A stretch of DNA of 64,000 nt from Pseudomonadota bacterium (GTDB lineage Bacteria > Pseudomonadota > Gammaproteobacteria > Steroidobacterales > Steroidobacteraceae). A model generated the notes under the pieces. The model was not told the DNA's origin and made no database searches. It worked only from the letters and a program-made list of their open reading frames with translations. Positions within the stretch are counted from its first letter, which is position 1. The number at the start of each line of letters is the position of its first letter. Of the stretch, positions 47,041 through 55,512 are shown piece by piece. The position numbers and the translations under genes were made by a program. The stretch lies in the NCBI GenBank assembly GCA_021808195.1, contig JAKBCE010000014.1, positions 15,049 through 79,048 of the forward strand, in the 5' to 3' direction.

Positions 47041-47125
47041 AGCCAGTGAGCAAACCCGTCGAACGGCGGGGTTGCAATGCCTCCGGTGTAACGGCTCTGG
47101 TGCCATGACAGCGGGGTTGCCGGTG
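47041..47125 (+). ncRNA. c-di-GMP-I (GEMM) riboswitch
   Basis: The conserved GEMM-I blocks occur in order: GAGCAAACC, a stem CCCGTC/GGCGGG with a GAAC loop, GGTTGCAATGCCTCCGG (compare GGACGCAAAGCCUCCGG in Vc2), a P3 arm, and AGCGGGGTTGCCGGTG (compare AGCGGGGUUACCGAUG). The P3 arm has a tetraloop-receptor-like pair, TGTAAC and ATGACA. The aptamer ends about 115 nt before the TTG start of a secreted beta-helix lipoprotein, a typical target. The expression platform may use the GTGCGC/GCGCAC stem in the remaining leader. The base matching Vc2 G20 appears to be A. Confidence 0.9.
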
Positions 47126-47240
47126 CATCCATCGCGCCGTCCAATCTCTGGTTGCTGGCGTTTTGGGCCGCGCTCGATCCGCAGGCCGCAACGGGCCGGT
47201 GCGCACGACGCACGGCGCACCTGTTCTGGAGTGACTGAAG

Positions 47241-49307
47241 TTGAGCATTCGACGGCCTACGCTGCGCCTGACGCTGCCGCTGGCGATTGTCTGGACCGCG
47301 CTCTTGCTGGCCGGCTGTGGTGCTGGCTCATCGGCGGGCAACGCCGCGGCGAGTGCGTCGAGCGTGCCTCCGAGCACCGTCAAGGCCGGTCCGAGCATCT
47401 CCGGCACACCGGTGACCACGCTGCAGGCCGAGCAGGCCTACGCCTTCACACCGACCACGACCGATCCGAGTGGTGCGGCGCTCACATTCACGATCTCCAA
47501 CAAGCCCGCCTGGGCCAGCTTCGATACCTCGAACGGTGAGTTGAGCGGCACCCCGGGCAGCGCGGCGGTCGGCATTTATCCGAACATCGTGATCGCGGTG
47601 AGCGATGGCAGCCAGAGCGTCTCACTGCCTGCCTTCCAGATCGACGTGCAGGCCACCCCGATCGTGGCCCAGGCGGGCGCGCCGCTTGTGCTGTACACCG
47701 ATGTGGACTCAGGCCCGAACTCCGGTGGCGAGAACAACGAGGGGGCGTATCTGTCGATTTTCGGGAAGAACTTCGGCACCACCGGGCTCGGCAGCACCGT
47801 CAAGGTCTACATCGGTGGCGTCGAGGTCAACAACTACCGCTACCTGGGGCCCTCCCGGGGTCGGCCGGACATTGAGGAAATCTCCGTCCAGGTGGGCAGC
47901 CTGAACAATCCCACACCCGGCACACCGCTGCCCATCCAGGTCGTCGTCAATGGGGCCGCGTCCAATACGGATCACACCTTCACGGTAAATCCCGGGCGGA
48001 TGCTGTTCGTCAGCCAGAGTGGCAATGACGCCACGGCGATCCCCGGTGACATTAGCCATCCCTATCGGTACGTTCAGAACGGGGTCGATGGCGCGTTTGA
48101 CGTTGCCAAGCCCGGCGATACGATCGTGATGCTCGGTACGCCCCTCAACGGTCAGCCCATCACCAGCGATCCGACCCCGGCCAGCTCGGCCTGGACCGAC
48201 ACGTACCAGGGATACTTCCTGCGCTTCATCGGCAAGGATGGCACAGCCCCCACCGGTGCCGCCGGCACTGGACCTTTTGCACTCATCGCCTACCCGGATC
48301 AGGACGTCTATATCTACGAGTCCTACGCGAGCGGCGCAAAGGGCGCCATTACCGGCGTCGACCCAACCTCCGGATATGTCGGCGGTCAGTATGTGACGGT
48401 GGCCGACCTGCGCATCGAATCGGGTGGTCCCTCCGGCGTGGTCAATGAGCAGATTGACGGGGATCACTGGCGAGTGGTGAACAACGAGCTCACCGCCGTG
48501 ACGGGCACGGCCGACCAGCACAACCTCGCGGGCGGCATCACCGGCAACGGTACGAACTCATTCTGGACCGGGAATGATATTCACAACATCAACAGCGGCT
48601 CGCCGATGGAGATGCACGGCATCTACATCGACGGCGACGGCTCCTACGACATCGCCTACAATTGGATCGCGAATGTCACCGACGGCACCGGATTTCAGGT
48701 CTTCGTCAACGGCGGCAACGGCTCGACGGTTGCGAACAACGTCTCCTTCCATCACAACCTGATCCAGAACGTTGCCAAGTACGGCATCAATATCGCCGAC
48801 GGCTCGAGCAACGGGTTCATTTACTACGACAACATCGTCGAGAACGCCGGCGACGGCTGCCTGCGATTCAATACGAACACCCTGCACGATGCAAAAATCT
48901 ACAACAATACGTTCTTCAATTGCAGCACGAACTCCGCCTACGGCGTGGTGGACAACGACTGGGTGTTCCCCTCCGACGCGCTCGATATGGAAAACAATAT
49001 CTTCTATGCCACCAGCGGTGAGGCGTATGCCGGCGGGTCCGTCGGCATGGGCGGGACCATCGGCACCATCACGAACAATCTTTTCTACAATGGCACCGGC
49101 AGCGATGCATGGGACGCGCATCCGGTAAGCGCAGATCCGCTGTTCGTGAGCACGGACAGCACCTCCTCGGCACCAGACCTGCATTTGCAGAGTGGCAGCC
49201 CCGCCATTGGCGCCGGCTCCACCGCCGTCGCATCGATCGTGACCACCGACTACGATCTGACGCCGCGCAGCGCAACATCGATCGACATCGGCGCCTATGC
49301 GTACTGA
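47241..49307 (+). CDS. Lipoprotein with Ig-like, IPT/TIG-like and right-handed beta-helix domains
   Basis: 688 residues from a TTG start giving a perfect lipoprotein signal (hydrophobic helix ending LLLAGC, Cys26). After a Ser/Ala-rich linker there is a putative Ig fold (about 50-138; ISGTPVTTL and LSGTPGSAAVGIYPNIVIAVSDG), an IPT/TIG-like domain (about 150-255; LSIFGKNFGTTGLGSTVKVYIGG), then a large pectate-lyase-like beta-helix (about 260-688) rich in Asn and Gly with NNIFY/NNLFY turns. It may bind or cleave a surface polysaccharide. The upstream c-di-GMP riboswitch ties it to biofilm or surface-life control. Confidence 0.85.
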   Translation: MSIRRPTLRLTLPLAIVWTALLLAGCGAGSSAGNAAASASSVPPSTVKAGPSISGTPVTTLQAEQAYAFTPTTTDPSGAALTFTISNKPAWASFDTSNGELSGTPGSAAVGIYPNIVIAVSDGSQSVSLPAFQIDVQATPIVAQAGAPLVLYTDVDSGPNSGGENNEGAYLSIFGKNFGTTGLGSTVKVYIGGVEVNNYRYLGPSRGRPDIEEISVQVGSLNNPTPGTPLPIQVVVNGAASNTDHTFTVNPGRMLFVSQSGNDATAIPGDISHPYRYVQNGVDGAFDVAKPGDTIVMLGTPLNGQPITSDPTPASSAWTDTYQGYFLRFIGKDGTAPTGAAGTGPFALIAYPDQDVYIYESYASGAKGAITGVDPTSGYVGGQYVTVADLRIESGGPSGVVNEQIDGDHWRVVNNELTAVTGTADQHNLAGGITGNGTNSFWTGNDIHNINSGSPMEMHGIYIDGDGSYDIAYNWIANVTDGTGFQVFVNGGNGSTVANNVSFHHNLIQNVAKYGINIADGSSNGFIYYDNIVENAGDGCLRFNTNTLHDAKIYNNTFFNCSTNSAYGVVDNDWVFPSDALDMENNIFYATSGEAYAGGSVGMGGTIGTITNNLFYNGTGSDAWDAHPVSADPLFVSTDSTSSAPDLHLQSGSPAIGAGSTAVASIVTTDYDLTPRSATSIDIGAYAY

Positions 49308-49459
49308 CCGGGATGAGTGCCGAGTGCACTCATCGGGCGTGCACCGATCCGAGCGGGCGGCCTGCTGGCGTCTGTGTCGGCTGTTGCGGGCAGGACGCTG
49401 TCGCCGTGCTAGGCTGTTGCAGGGTTCGGCGCAGATCCGGGCAGGCGAGGAGGCTGAAG

Positions 49460-50038
49460 ATGCGGACCGGGTGGAAAAGTATGGCGCTTGCGGCGGCGCT
49501 GTTGATCGCCAGCGGCGGGGCGCAGGCGCGCCAGTGCGATGGGGTCTCCTTTCCCGAGCAGGTGACGGTGCACGGTCAGTCGCTCAGGCTGAACGGACTC
49601 GGCCTTCGCAAGGCGACCTTCTTTCGCATCAAGGTGTACGTCGGTGCGCTGTATCTGGCGCATCCCTCCACTGACGCGGCCGCGATCCTGAGTAGCGATC
49701 AGCCGAGCGAGATCGTGCTGCATATGCTCTGGCATGTGACGGCCGGAGAACTGCGCTCAGCCTGGCGTGAGGGCTTCAGGCACAGCGCGCCGCAGCAGCT
49801 GGCGGCCCTGCGCGGGCGCATTGCAGAGCTGAATGGCTGGATGCACGGTCTCGGTTCGGGGCAGACCATGGCGTTCGTGCACCTGCCGGGCAAGGGCATC
49901 GAGTACCTGTTGAACGGGGTGGCGCAGGGCTCGATTCCGGGCACGGACTTCGCGCGCGCCTTCTTCGGCATCTGGCTCGGCCCGCACCCGCCCGGGCGGG
50001 CGCTGAAGGCGGGACTGCTCGGCGGGCCGTGTCGTTAG
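49460..50038 (+). CDS. Chalcone isomerase-like periplasmic protein
   Basis: 192 residues with a Sec signal peptide (ending AQARQC near residue 22). The family pattern is LNGLGLRKATFFRIKVYVGALYL, followed by a long helical region and FVHLPGKGIEYLLNG and FARAFFGIWLG at the end, as in the bacterial chalcone-isomerase-like fold. Bacterial members are mostly of unknown function and lack proven isomerase activity. GGCGAGGAGG precedes ATG 49460. It is convergent with queD, 7 nt apart. Confidence 0.85.
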   Translation: MRTGWKSMALAAALLIASGGAQARQCDGVSFPEQVTVHGQSLRLNGLGLRKATFFRIKVYVGALYLAHPSTDAAAILSSDQPSEIVLHMLWHVTAGELRSAWREGFRHSAPQQLAALRGRIAELNGWMHGLGSGQTMAFVHLPGKGIEYLLNGVAQGSIPGTDFARAFFGIWLGPHPPGRALKAGLLGGPCR

Positions 50039-50045
50039 CGTGCGC

Positions 50046-50399
50046 TCAGCCGCGGTATTCGCAGCCGCTCGTGCAGGTCTCGCGGATGGTGATGCGGCTC
50101 AGCTGCGGCAGCGCGGGTTTCAGCCGCTGCCAGACCCACAGGGCCAGATGCTCGCTGGTCGGGTTTTCGAGCCCGGGGATCTCGTTGAGGTAGCGATGAT
50201 CGAGCGCCTCGTGTACCGGCGCAAACGCGCTCTTCAGCGTCGCGAAATCGCACACCCAGCCCTGCAGCGGGTCGAGCGGACCCTCCACGTGCACGCCAAT
50301 GCGAAAGGAGTGCCCGTGCAGCCGGGCACACTTATGTCCGGGCGGCACGTGGGGCAGCCGATGGGCCGCTTCGATGCGGAATTCCTTGAATATTTCCAT
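50046..50399 (-). CDS. queD: 6-carboxy-tetrahydropterin synthase QueD
   Basis: 117 residues. The zinc ligands His13 (AAHRLP), His28 and His30 (ARLHGHSF) and the catalytic Cys24 ([11 protein letters not shown]) are all present, as needed for QueD rather than a bare PTPS homologue; [12 protein letters not shown] and [12 protein letters not shown] are also typical. It makes 6-carboxytetrahydropterin, the first dedicated queuosine precursor. The ATG at 50399 is chosen over the longer frame. No other queuosine gene is in the window. Confidence 0.93.
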   Translation of the reverse strand: MEIFKEFRIEAAHRLPHVPPGHKCARLHGHSFRIGVHVEGPLDPLQGWVCDFATLKSAFAPVHEALDHRYLNEIPGLENPTSEHLALWVWQRLKPALPQLSRITIRETCTSGCEYRG

Positions 50400-50494
50400 G
50401 GCCGCGACTGTACCGGAGCGCTCCGCCGCCGTCATCGGCCTCAGTGGCCGTGGCGGCGTACAAGCGGGCGCGGCGTCGGGGTAGCATTGCGGTC

Positions 50495-51634
50495 ATGAAC
50501 GCGCGCTTTCGTCCCTTGCTGCTGATCGTCACGGTGTTCTGGATTTACGTGGCGCTCTCGGACGTGCTGTATGGCAATCAGATGCGGCTGATTTTCACCG
50601 CCATGCATGTCGCGCACCTGTTCGCCCCGTGGCGGGCCCGGCTGCTGCAGCACCTGTTTCTCTACCCGGTGCTGCTCGGGTGCGTGTGGACGTCCCTGCG
50701 CCTGGGCTGGCAGCCGCTCTGGCGCCGCCTGCCGCTGCAGCTGCTGCTCGGGGTCGGATTTGCGATGCTTGCCGAGCCGACGCTTTGGCTGGGCGATGCG
50801 GTGTTCGAGGGGGTGCACGAGGTGATCCGGGAGCTCTCGCACGCCGCCGGCGGCGCCGCGCATGCCCCGAGCGTGCCCCTGGCGCAGTTGTGGATCGCGA
50901 GCGCCACGAGTTTTCTCCTGACCTACTGGTTCGGCCTCGCACTCGCAACGGGATTTGACGTGTACCGCCGCTTGCGGGATTCGCAGATCCGCTCTGCGGC
51001 GCTCGAGCGGGCGCTGACGGCGGCGCATCTGGCTGCTCTGCGCATGCAGCTCTCGCCGCATTCGCTGTTCAATCTTCTCAATACCATTCACGGCCAGATC
51101 GACGGCGATCCGGCCGATGCGCGCAGCATGATCGTGCAGCTCGCCGATCTGCTGCGCCGGCTGCTGCACGCCGGGGAGCGGGAGTTCTCGCGGCTCGCCG
51201 ATGAGTTGCAGTTCGCACGGCTGTACCTGATGCTGCAGCAGCGACGCTTCGCCGACCGGCTGACCGTGCACGTACCGGCGCCGGAGTGCTCCCCGAATGT
51301 CTGGGTGCCGAGTCTGATTCTGCAGCCGCTGATCGAGAATGCCGTGGTGCATGGCCTTGCCGGCCACGCCGAGGCGGTCGAGATCCGGGTCGAGGCCATC
51401 GAGGAAGGACAGATGCTGAGGTTGCGTGTGAGCAATACCATTGACCGGCATGAGCCGGCCGGACGCGAGGGGATCGGCCTGAAGAACGTCCGCGAGCGGC
51501 TGGCGATCCAGTTCGGCGAGCGGGCCAAATTCGAGGCCTCAGCGCGTGCGGGCGGACAGTGGGTCGCCGAGATTCGCCTGCCGCGGCTCGGCGAGGTCAG
51601 TGACGTGGCGCTGACAGCGTCCGTGGCAGCCTGA
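50495..51634 (+). CDS. LytS/YehU-type sensor histidine kinase without adjacent response regulator
   Basis: 379 residues. Four or more membrane helices in the first 160 residues (the MASE-like part), then the His_kinase domain with LRMQLSPHSLFNLLNTIHGQ (canonical form LNPHFLFNxLN) and a HATPase_c domain (LILQPLIENAVVHGLAG, GIGLKNVRERL). The Phe after the phosphoacceptor His is Ser here. LytS partners are usually LytTR regulators encoded next to the kinase, but the following gene is an MFS transporter 11 nt away. It could signal to a distant regulator. Confidence 0.87.
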   Translation: MNARFRPLLLIVTVFWIYVALSDVLYGNQMRLIFTAMHVAHLFAPWRARLLQHLFLYPVLLGCVWTSLRLGWQPLWRRLPLQLLLGVGFAMLAEPTLWLGDAVFEGVHEVIRELSHAAGGAAHAPSVPLAQLWIASATSFLLTYWFGLALATGFDVYRRLRDSQIRSAALERALTAAHLAALRMQLSPHSLFNLLNTIHGQIDGDPADARSMIVQLADLLRRLLHAGEREFSRLADELQFARLYLMLQQRRFADRLTVHVPAPECSPNVWVPSLILQPLIENAVVHGLAGHAEAVEIRVEAIEEGQMLRLRVSNTIDRHEPAGREGIGLKNVRERLAIQFGERAKFEASARAGGQWVAEIRLPRLGEVSDVALTASVAA

Positions 51635-51645
51635 GCACATCGCCC

Positions 51646-52917
51646 GTGGGTGACACTTCCGGCGCAGTCAAGCGCGCATCCCTGGCATCGCTGGCGGTAC
51701 TGACCGGCATCAATCTGCTCAATTATCTCGACCGATACGTGGTGGCGGCGCTGCTGCCGGCTCTGAAGCGCACCTCAATGAACCTGACTGATCAGCAGCT
51801 CGGTCTGCTGATGAGTGCGTTTCTCATCGTCTACATGTTGGCCGCACCGGTGTTTGGGCGCCTCGGGGATCGTGGTTCGCGCACTCGGCCGATCGCAATC
51901 GGCGTCTTTCTGTGGAGTCTGGCGACTGGTTTGTCGGGCCTGGCACACCGCTACTGGCAGCTTCTCGGTGCGCGTGCGGCGGTCGGAATTGGTGAGGCCG
52001 CCTATGGGACCATTGCGCCATCTTTGCTCGCTGATTGCTTCGCGCCGCAAGCGCGGGGCCGGGCATTTTCTGTATTCAACATGGCGATCCCGGTGGGTGC
52101 GGCGCTCGGCTACATCGTGGGGGGGCTCGTGCTCGCTCATTTCGGCTGGCGGGCGGCGTTCTTCGTCGCTGGAGTCCCGGGGATGATGCTGGCGTTTTGG
52201 GTCTGGCGTTTGCCCGAGCCAGCGCGGGGCGCTCGTGATGTTGCTGCAGATGCACCCTCAGCGCCCGCCCGCTCGACCACGGCGCCAGGATCGTGGCGGA
52301 CGTATGTGCACTTGTTGCGGCGGCGACCGTATCTGCTGACCGTTCTTGGCTATGCGGCGTACACGTTCGCCCTCGGCGGAATGGCATTCTGGATGCCGAC
52401 CTTTCTTGAGCGCGTGCGCGGTGTGTCAGGCGTGCAGGCCACGGCCGGCTTCGGCTACATCGTCGTTGTGACCGGCTTTCTCGGCACCTTTGCCGGTGGT
52501 TGGCTCGGCGATTACGCGCTGCGCTATTCCCGCCAGGCGCACCTGTGGCTGTCCGGCTGGGTGACACTGCTCGCGGTGCCGGCGACCTATCTGGCGCTCG
52601 CTGCGGCGACGCCTGCCGTGTACTACGGTGCCCTTACGGCCGCCGAGTTGCTGCTTTTCATGTCCACTGGGCCGATTACCAGCACGATCGTCAACCTCGT
52701 TGGGCCGACGGAAAGGGCCTGTGCCGTGGCACTGAGTGTGTTCATGATCCACACCTTCGGCGATGTGATTTCCCCGCCGATCATTGGGCATATATCAGAT
52801 GCCACATCGCTCGGTACGGCGGTGATGATCGTGCCGGTGGCGGTCGCGGTGAGCGCCGCGCTGTGGCTACTGGCCGCGCGTGCCGATCGGCTGGCGCAGC
52901 GGCCTGCCGGGGCGTGA
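51646..52917 (+). CDS. MFS transporter, spinster-like (Spns) subgroup
   Basis: 423 residues, twelve helices. NLLNYLDRYVVAALLPALK at TM1 is the characteristic Spns motif, with the motif A segment GRLGDRGSRTRPIAIG and the GIGEAAYGTIAPSLLADCF segment of TM4-5. GTG start, 11 nt after the kinase gene, so probably cotranscribed. Substrates in this subgroup vary (lipids, sugars or organic acids); none can be assigned. Base composition is slightly less GC-rich in its first half than in neighbours. Confidence 0.87.
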   Translation: MGDTSGAVKRASLASLAVLTGINLLNYLDRYVVAALLPALKRTSMNLTDQQLGLLMSAFLIVYMLAAPVFGRLGDRGSRTRPIAIGVFLWSLATGLSGLAHRYWQLLGARAAVGIGEAAYGTIAPSLLADCFAPQARGRAFSVFNMAIPVGAALGYIVGGLVLAHFGWRAAFFVAGVPGMMLAFWVWRLPEPARGARDVAADAPSAPARSTTAPGSWRTYVHLLRRRPYLLTVLGYAAYTFALGGMAFWMPTFLERVRGVSGVQATAGFGYIVVVTGFLGTFAGGWLGDYALRYSRQAHLWLSGWVTLLAVPATYLALAAATPAVYYGALTAAELLLFMSTGPITSTIVNLVGPTERACAVALSVFMIHTFGDVISPPIIGHISDATSLGTAVMIVPVAVAVSAALWLLAARADRLAQRPAGA

Positions 52918-52936
52918 GCTCACGCCTCGGTGCGGG

Positions 52937-53713
52937 TCACCGTGTGACGAATGCCCGCTCGATGACGTAGTCGCCGCTTTCCCCGATGTGCGGTGACATC
53001 TGAAACCCACGGCCATCGAGCAGCGAGCAGGTGTCGGTGAGCATCGCCGGGCTGCCGCACACCATGGCGCGGTCTTCGTCGGGACTGAGCGGCGGCAGGC
53101 CGAGATCGTACGACAGCCGCCCGGACTCGAGGAGCGTCGTGAGGCGGCCGCGGTTGGCGTGCGGCTCGCGCGTGACGGCCGGATAGTACAGCAGCTTCTC
53201 GCGCACCCACTCCCCGAGCAACTCGTGATTCTTCAGCTCCTCGATGCGGTGCTTGAGCACCGCGGTCTCCCGTGCCCAGCGCACGCCGTGGACGAAAATG
53301 ACCCGCTCGAAACGCTCGTAGGTTTCCGGGTCCTTGATTACGCTCATGAAGGGCGCCGCCCCGGTGCCCGTCGAGAGCAGATACAGACGCTTACCGGGTT
53401 TCAGGTCGTGCAGCACCAACGTGCCGGTCGGCTTGCGGCTGATGAGCACTTCGTCGCCTTCGCGAATGTGCTGCAGACGCGAGGTGAGCGGGCCATCCGG
53501 CACCTTGATGCTGAGGAACTCGAGGTGCTCCTCGTGGTTGGCGCTGGCGATGCTGTAGGCGCGCAGCAGCGGTCGGGAGTCGATCTGCAGCCCGACCATG
53601 ACGAACTGCCCGTTCTCGAAGCGCAGCGCGGAGTCGCGTGTCGTGGTGAAGGTGAATTGAGTGTCGGTCCAGTGCCTGACCGAGAGCACCCGTTCACTGC
53701 TAATCGCCGCCAA
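52937..53713 (-). CDS. fpr: Ferredoxin--NADP+ reductase
   Basis: 258 residues. FAD-binding RAYSIAS (residues near 51) and NADP-binding STGTGAAPFMSVI, with AMVCGSPAMLTDT and the C-terminal VIERAFVTR ending. The last residues resemble the bacterial (subclass I) FPR, which reduces ferredoxin or flavodoxin with NADPH, often for oxidative-stress repair. It begins with TTG (53713), the only start consistent with the N-terminal strand. It is convergent with the MFS gene and divergent from the SDR gene across 201 nt. Confidence 0.93.
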   Translation of the reverse strand: MAAISSERVLSVRHWTDTQFTFTTTRDSALRFENGQFVMVGLQIDSRPLLRAYSIASANHEEHLEFLSIKVPDGPLTSRLQHIREGDEVLISRKPTGTLVLHDLKPGKRLYLLSTGTGAAPFMSVIKDPETYERFERVIFVHGVRWARETAVLKHRIEELKNHELLGEWVREKLLYYPAVTREPHANRGRLTTLLESGRLSYDLGLPPLSPDEDRAMVCGSPAMLTDTCSLLDGRGFQMSPHIGESGDYVIERAFVTR

Positions 53714-53914
53714 GTGCGTGTACCTCTCTGTTCTGCCGGGAGATTCAGCGGGCGGGATTCTACCGGGGAGTGATCCTCGGCGGGGTGATTTTGCGGTATT
53801 TACTGATACTTCTGCGGCATATGCAGGGCCTCAACAGTCGTCGGTTCGGGGCGACAGTCGGGACTGCTATGATGCCGCGGGCCGCATCGGGCGGCCGCGG
53901 CGCATGAGGGGCAC

Positions 53915-54763
53915 ATGGGGGCATCGGGCGAGGGGAGTCTGCGCGGACGGACTCTGTTCATCACCGGGGCGAGCCGCGGGATCGGTCTGGCGATTGCGCT
54001 GCGGGCGGCCCGCGAGGGCGCAAACGTGGCCGTGGCTGCCAAGACCACGGAGCCGCATCCGAAGCTGCCCGGCACGATCTATACCGCGGCCGAGCAGATC
54101 GAGGCCGCCGGCGGCACGGCGCTCGCCTTGCCCCTCGATGTGCGCGAGGATGAGCAGGTGCGGGCGGCAATCGAACGGACCGCTGAGCGCTTCGGCGGCA
54201 TCGATATTCTGGTCAACAACGCCAGCGCGATCAGCCTCACTCCGACCCGCGCGACCGAGATGCGCCGCTTCGACCTGATGCACTCGATCAACACGCGCGG
54301 CACGCTGCTGTGCAGCAAGCTCGCCGCGGCGCACCTGGCGCGGGGCGTGAACCCGCACATTCTCATGCTGGCTCCGCCGCTGAATCTCGAGCCGCGCTGG
54401 TTTGCGCCGCATCTGCCGTATTCGCTCGCCAAGTTCGGCATGAGCCTGTGCGTGCTCGGACTCGCCGGGGAGCTCGCCGGCGAGGGGATCGCGGTCAATG
54501 CGCTGTGGCCGCGGACCATCATCGGTACTGCTGCGCTACAGGTTGCGCTTGCCGGCGCGCCGTCCGGGATGCAGCACCGGGTGCGCTCACCGCAGATCGT
54601 CGCCGAGGCCGCCTGCGCGATGCTCAAGCGCGACAGCCGCACCTTCACCGGGCAGTTCTGCATCGATGAGCAGGTGCTGCGCGAGGAGGGCGTGAGGGAC
54701 TTCTCCACCTACCGGCCGAGCGACGTGCGGGAGGAGGAGTTGCTGACCGACCTGTTTCTCTAG
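53915..54763 (+). CDS. Short-chain dehydrogenase/reductase (HSDL2-like)
   Basis: 282 residues. The NAD(P)-binding motif TGASRGIG is at residues 17-24, NNAS in the beta-4 region, and the catalytic Tyr169-x3-Lys173 in PYSLAKFG. In place of the usual catalytic Ser the segment reads ILMLAPPLNL, so the Ser appears to be replaced, as in HSDL2-type SDRs. The segment TEPHPKLPGTIYTAAEQIEAA is typical of that subgroup. It lies beside the leucine-degradation genes and may act on an acyl-CoA or lipid intermediate; substrate unknown. Confidence 0.87.
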   Translation: MGASGEGSLRGRTLFITGASRGIGLAIALRAAREGANVAVAAKTTEPHPKLPGTIYTAAEQIEAAGGTALALPLDVREDEQVRAAIERTAERFGGIDILVNNASAISLTPTRATEMRRFDLMHSINTRGTLLCSKLAAAHLARGVNPHILMLAPPLNLEPRWFAPHLPYSLAKFGMSLCVLGLAGELAGEGIAVNALWPRTIIGTAALQVALAGAPSGMQHRVRSPQIVAEAACAMLKRDSRTFTGQFCIDEQVLREEGVRDFSTYRPSDVREEELLTDLFL

Positions 54764-54777
54764 CGCCGGGGAGGCGT

Positions 54778-55506
54778 TCAAGCGATGCGGTGCGTCAGAT
54801 CGATGCCCGCCAGTTCGTAGCCTTTCCTGAAGTCGCGGATGTGGCGCGCCATCCACTGCCGGGCAGCCTCGGGATCGCGGCGCTCGAGCGCCTCGAGGAT
54901 GCGCCGCTGCGCCGTCGCGATGCGCGTGCGCGCCTGCGGCACCTGATCGATCATGTCGCGCAGCGAGGGCTCGAGCAGCTGGATGAGCGGCTCGTGCACC
55001 AGAGCGAACACCTGATTGTGCGTGGCCGCGCCGAGGGCGCGGAAGAATTCGGCCGTATGATGCACGGCCCGTTCGGTCACAGCATTGTCGGCGTCGAAGC
55101 GCTGGCGCGCCGCGGTGAGCCGCTCGAGGTCAGCAGTATCGCGCGCCCGCGCGGCGCTCTCGGCAATCGGCGGCTCGAACTCGCTGAGCGCCGTCCAGAC
55201 CTCGAGAAAGGTCACATCGTGTAAGACCAGGGCGCGACTGACGTCCTGCGCGACGGCCCGATGCTGCGGGCGACTCACCGTCATGCGCTTCGAGCCCGCC
55301 CGGCGTTCAAGCAGTCCGCTTGACTCCAGTTCGCGCAGCGCCTCGCGCACCGTCGAGCGGTTCACCCCGAGCTGGCGGGCGAGTTCGGTCTCCGGAGGCA
55401 GCCGCTCACCCTCGCGCAGGGAGCGGCTCACGATGCGCTGGGTGATCACATCGGCCACCTTGCGATAGGCGGGCGTGAGTGCGAGCGGATCGAATTGCAC
55501 GCTCAT
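54778..55506 (-). CDS. GntR-family regulator with FCD domain, probable regulator of the liu locus
   Basis: 242 residues. The N-terminal winged helix (about 12-80; LPPETELARQLGVNRSTVREALRELESSGLLERR) and C-terminal FCD ligand domain (about 95-230; with Asp/His pattern for a metal). It lies 6 nt downstream of liuA on the same strand, so it is made together with its likely target. Leucine operons in pseudomonads normally have a MerR-type LiuR. The perfect palindrome at 56718-56730 fits the FadR-type consensus TNGTNNNACNA and is the presumed operator. Confidence 0.88.
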   Translation of the reverse strand: MSVQFDPLALTPAYRKVADVITQRIVSRSLREGERLPPETELARQLGVNRSTVREALRELESSGLLERRAGSKRMTVSRPQHRAVAQDVSRALVLHDVTFLEVWTALSEFEPPIAESAARARDTADLERLTAARQRFDADNAVTERAVHHTAEFFRALGAATHNQVFALVHEPLIQLLEPSLRDMIDQVPQARTRIATAQRRILEALERRDPEAARQWMARHIRDFRKGYELAGIDLTHRIA

Positions 55507-55512
55507 CGCAGC

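Noticed and set aside
46724..47539. Open frames running through the riboswitch region
   Set aside because: They cross the riboswitch and the start of the lipoprotein gene and show no domain or codon pattern.
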